DNA from: Coriaria nepalensis
Taxonomy: Eukaryota > Streptophyta > Magnoliopsida > Cucurbitales > Coriariaceae
Assembly (NCBI GenBank): GCA_027186245.1
Contig: CP114481.1
Location: 42,873,501 to 42,937,500 of the forward strand
Length of the DNA: 64,000 bases
Direction: 5' to 3'
A program made the position numbers and the translations under genes. The stretch's first letter is position 1; every line of letters begins with the position of its first letter. The notes beneath the pieces were generated by a model. The model was not told where the DNA came from and did not search any database. It was given only the letters and a program-made list of their open reading frames with translations. Below are positions 62,925 to 64,000 of this stretch, one piece after another.

Positions 62925-64000
62925 TGAATAAGTCATTTCAAGTTAATAACATATTTCAAAGCAATTCGAACGAATTCTATTTTCGCACTTCGAAAACAAG
63001 TTTTGTGCATAACTTGCAAATGACCATTGCAAGGAAAGTGTGCATTAGCTTAACCCTAAAATCATTTGAATGAGTCATTTCAATTCATTAAATTATTTCA
63101 AAGCAATTCGAACGAATTCTATTTTCGCACTTCGAAAACAAGTTTTGTTCATAACTTGCAAATGATCAATGCAAGGAATGTATGCATTCGTTTAACTTTA
63201 AAATCATTTCAATTAGTGACTTCAAGTCAAGATCTTATTTCAAAGCAGTTCGAACGAATTCTATTTTCACACTTCAAACAGAAGTTCCGTGGATAACTTT
63301 CAAATGATCATTGCAAGGAAAGTGTGCATTAGTTTAACCTTAAAATCATTTGAATGAGTCATATTAAGTCAATAACTTATTTCAAATCAATTCGAACGAA
63401 TTCTATTTTCGCACTTCAAACAAAAGTTTCGTGGATAACTTTCAAATGATCATTGCAAGGAAAGTGTGCATTAGTTTAACCTTAAAATCATTTGAATGAG
63501 TCATATTAAGTCAACAACTTATTTCAATGCAATTCGAACGAATTCTATTTTCGCACTTGAAACGCAAGTTTTGTGCATAACTTTCAAATGATCATTGCAA
63601 GGAAATTGTGCATTAGTTTAACGTTAAAATCATTTGAATGTGTCATATTAAGTCAATAACTTATTGCAAAGCAATTCGAACGAATTCTATTTTCGCACTT
63701 CAAACAGAAGTTTTGTGCATAACTTTCAAATGATCATTGCAAGGAAAGTGTGCTTTAGTCTAACCTTAAAATCATTTGAATGAGTCATTTGAAGTCAATA
63801 ACATATTTCAAAGCAATTCGAACGAATTCTATTTTCGCACTTCGAAAACAAGTTTTGTGCATAACTTGCAAATGATCATTGCAAGGAAAGTGTGCATTAG
63901 CTTAACCCTAAAATCATTTGAATGAGTCATTTCAAGTCATTTAATTATTTCAAAGCAGTTCGAACGAATTCTATTTTCGCACTTCGAAAACAAGTTTTGT
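62925..64000. repeat. Distal HOR: next copy, cut by the window end
   Basis: It matches 59,943-61,018 at +2,982 bp (GACCATTGC near 63,023, GTCAAGATC near 63,226, CAAATCAATTCG near 63,385, GTCATTTAATTATTTC near 63,937). Small differences include CAGAAGTTCCGTGG near 63,282. The array clearly continues beyond the window. Confidence 0.8.

Larger units (their letters stand above)
1..64000. repeat. 142-bp satellite DNA array, about 450 monomers, all in one orientation
   Basis: GAATTC recurs with a 142-bp step through the whole window. Between 436 and 63966 the distance is 63,530 bp. This equals 448 x 142 minus 86, and the 86 is fully explained by two 41-bp deletions, six 1-bp deletions and two 1-bp insertions. 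A consensus monomer counted by hand has 24 C and 20 G in 142 bp (31% GC). No stretch departs from the repeat, and no monomer is inverted. A unit near nucleosome length, long megabase-style arrays and HORs are typical of eukaryotic centromeric or pericentromeric satellites. That location is inferred; nothing in the sequence proves centromere function. The family and species are not recognised. Both ends run off the window, so the array is longer than 64 kb. Confidence 0.98.

Noticed and set aside
26..63296. 74 open frames of 60-88 codons on the + strand, all near-identical in product, which could be taken for a repeated gene family
   Set aside because: They start at TTG, not ATG, at the end of one monomer. 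They run through an A monomer and stop at GGATAA in the next B monomer. 142 is not a multiple of 3, so the frame is not continuous through the repeat. They exist only where the A subtype removes stops, and variation follows HOR history with no sign of coding constraint.
1..64000. CRISPR array
   Set aside because: There are no unique spacers. The entire 142-bp period is the repeat, far longer than CRISPR repeats, and no cas genes are present.
1..64000. CENP-B box
   Set aside because: ATTCGAACGAATTC matches only TTCG and the following A of NTTCGNNNNANNCGGGN. The CGGG half is missing in every monomer I checked.
1..64000. tRNA, rRNA, promoter or terminator elements
   Set aside because: No tRNA-like or rRNA-like sequence was seen. 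TATA-like and AT-rich words occur once per monomer as part of the satellite and give no evidence of a transcription unit.
1..64000. Species or family identification of the satellite
   Set aside because: I do not recognise the monomer, and no flanking gene or mobile element is present to anchor it. A database search (Dfam/Repbase, plant and animal satellite collections) with one monomer would be decisive.

Overview
The whole 64 kb window is one uninterrupted satellite DNA array. It is a head-to-tail tandem repeat of a 142-bp, AT-rich monomer (about 31% GC by hand count on a consensus). The landmark GAATTC recurs at 8, 150, 294, 436, 578 and so on to 63966. From 436 to 63966 the array fits 448 monomer lengths exactly once a few length changes are counted: two 41-bp deletions, six 1-bp deletions and two 1-bp insertions. 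I see no gene, RNA gene, transposon, telomere tract, orientation switch or unique spacer. About 450 monomers in higher-order repeats (HORs) point to a eukaryotic chromosome, most likely centromeric or pericentromeric heterochromatin assembled from long reads. I do not recognise the satellite family and cannot name the species.

Four monomer subtypes, called A to D here, recur in the basic order D-A-B-C (568 bp) or the shorter A-B-C (426 bp). One of each makes a 994-bp heptamer. Larger HORs are built from these blocks.

Layout: 1-1.73 kb, divergent monomers with a 568-bp tetramer duplication. 1.73-10.23 kb, a 3,692-bp 26-mer HOR (two full copies and a partial third). 10.2-22.3 kb, tetramers and heptamer-derived mosaic. 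22.3-31.3 kb, a tandem duplication of 4,543 bp (32 monomers). 31.95-37.9 kb, a tandem duplication of 2,982 bp (three heptamers). 37.9-39.5 kb, a diverged relative of the 26-mer HOR, about 30.5 kb from its counterpart. 39.5-42.7 kb, older mixed monomers. 42.7-50 kb, a 13- to 19-mer HOR, two of whose copies share a 41-bp deletion. 50-51.7 kb, 284-bp dimers and mixed types. 51.7-53.4 kb, mosaic monomers. 53.4-64 kb, a young HOR family with spacings of 994, 1,278, 1,420, 1,846 and 2,982 bp.

The order of the layers, with old types flanking a nearly identical 22-38 kb core, suggests recent local amplification inside an older array. Open frames of 60-88 codons recur, but they are by-products of the A subtype and are not annotated as genes. 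HOR edges are placed by eye and may be off by tens of bases; difference counts are what I noticed on reading, not alignments.
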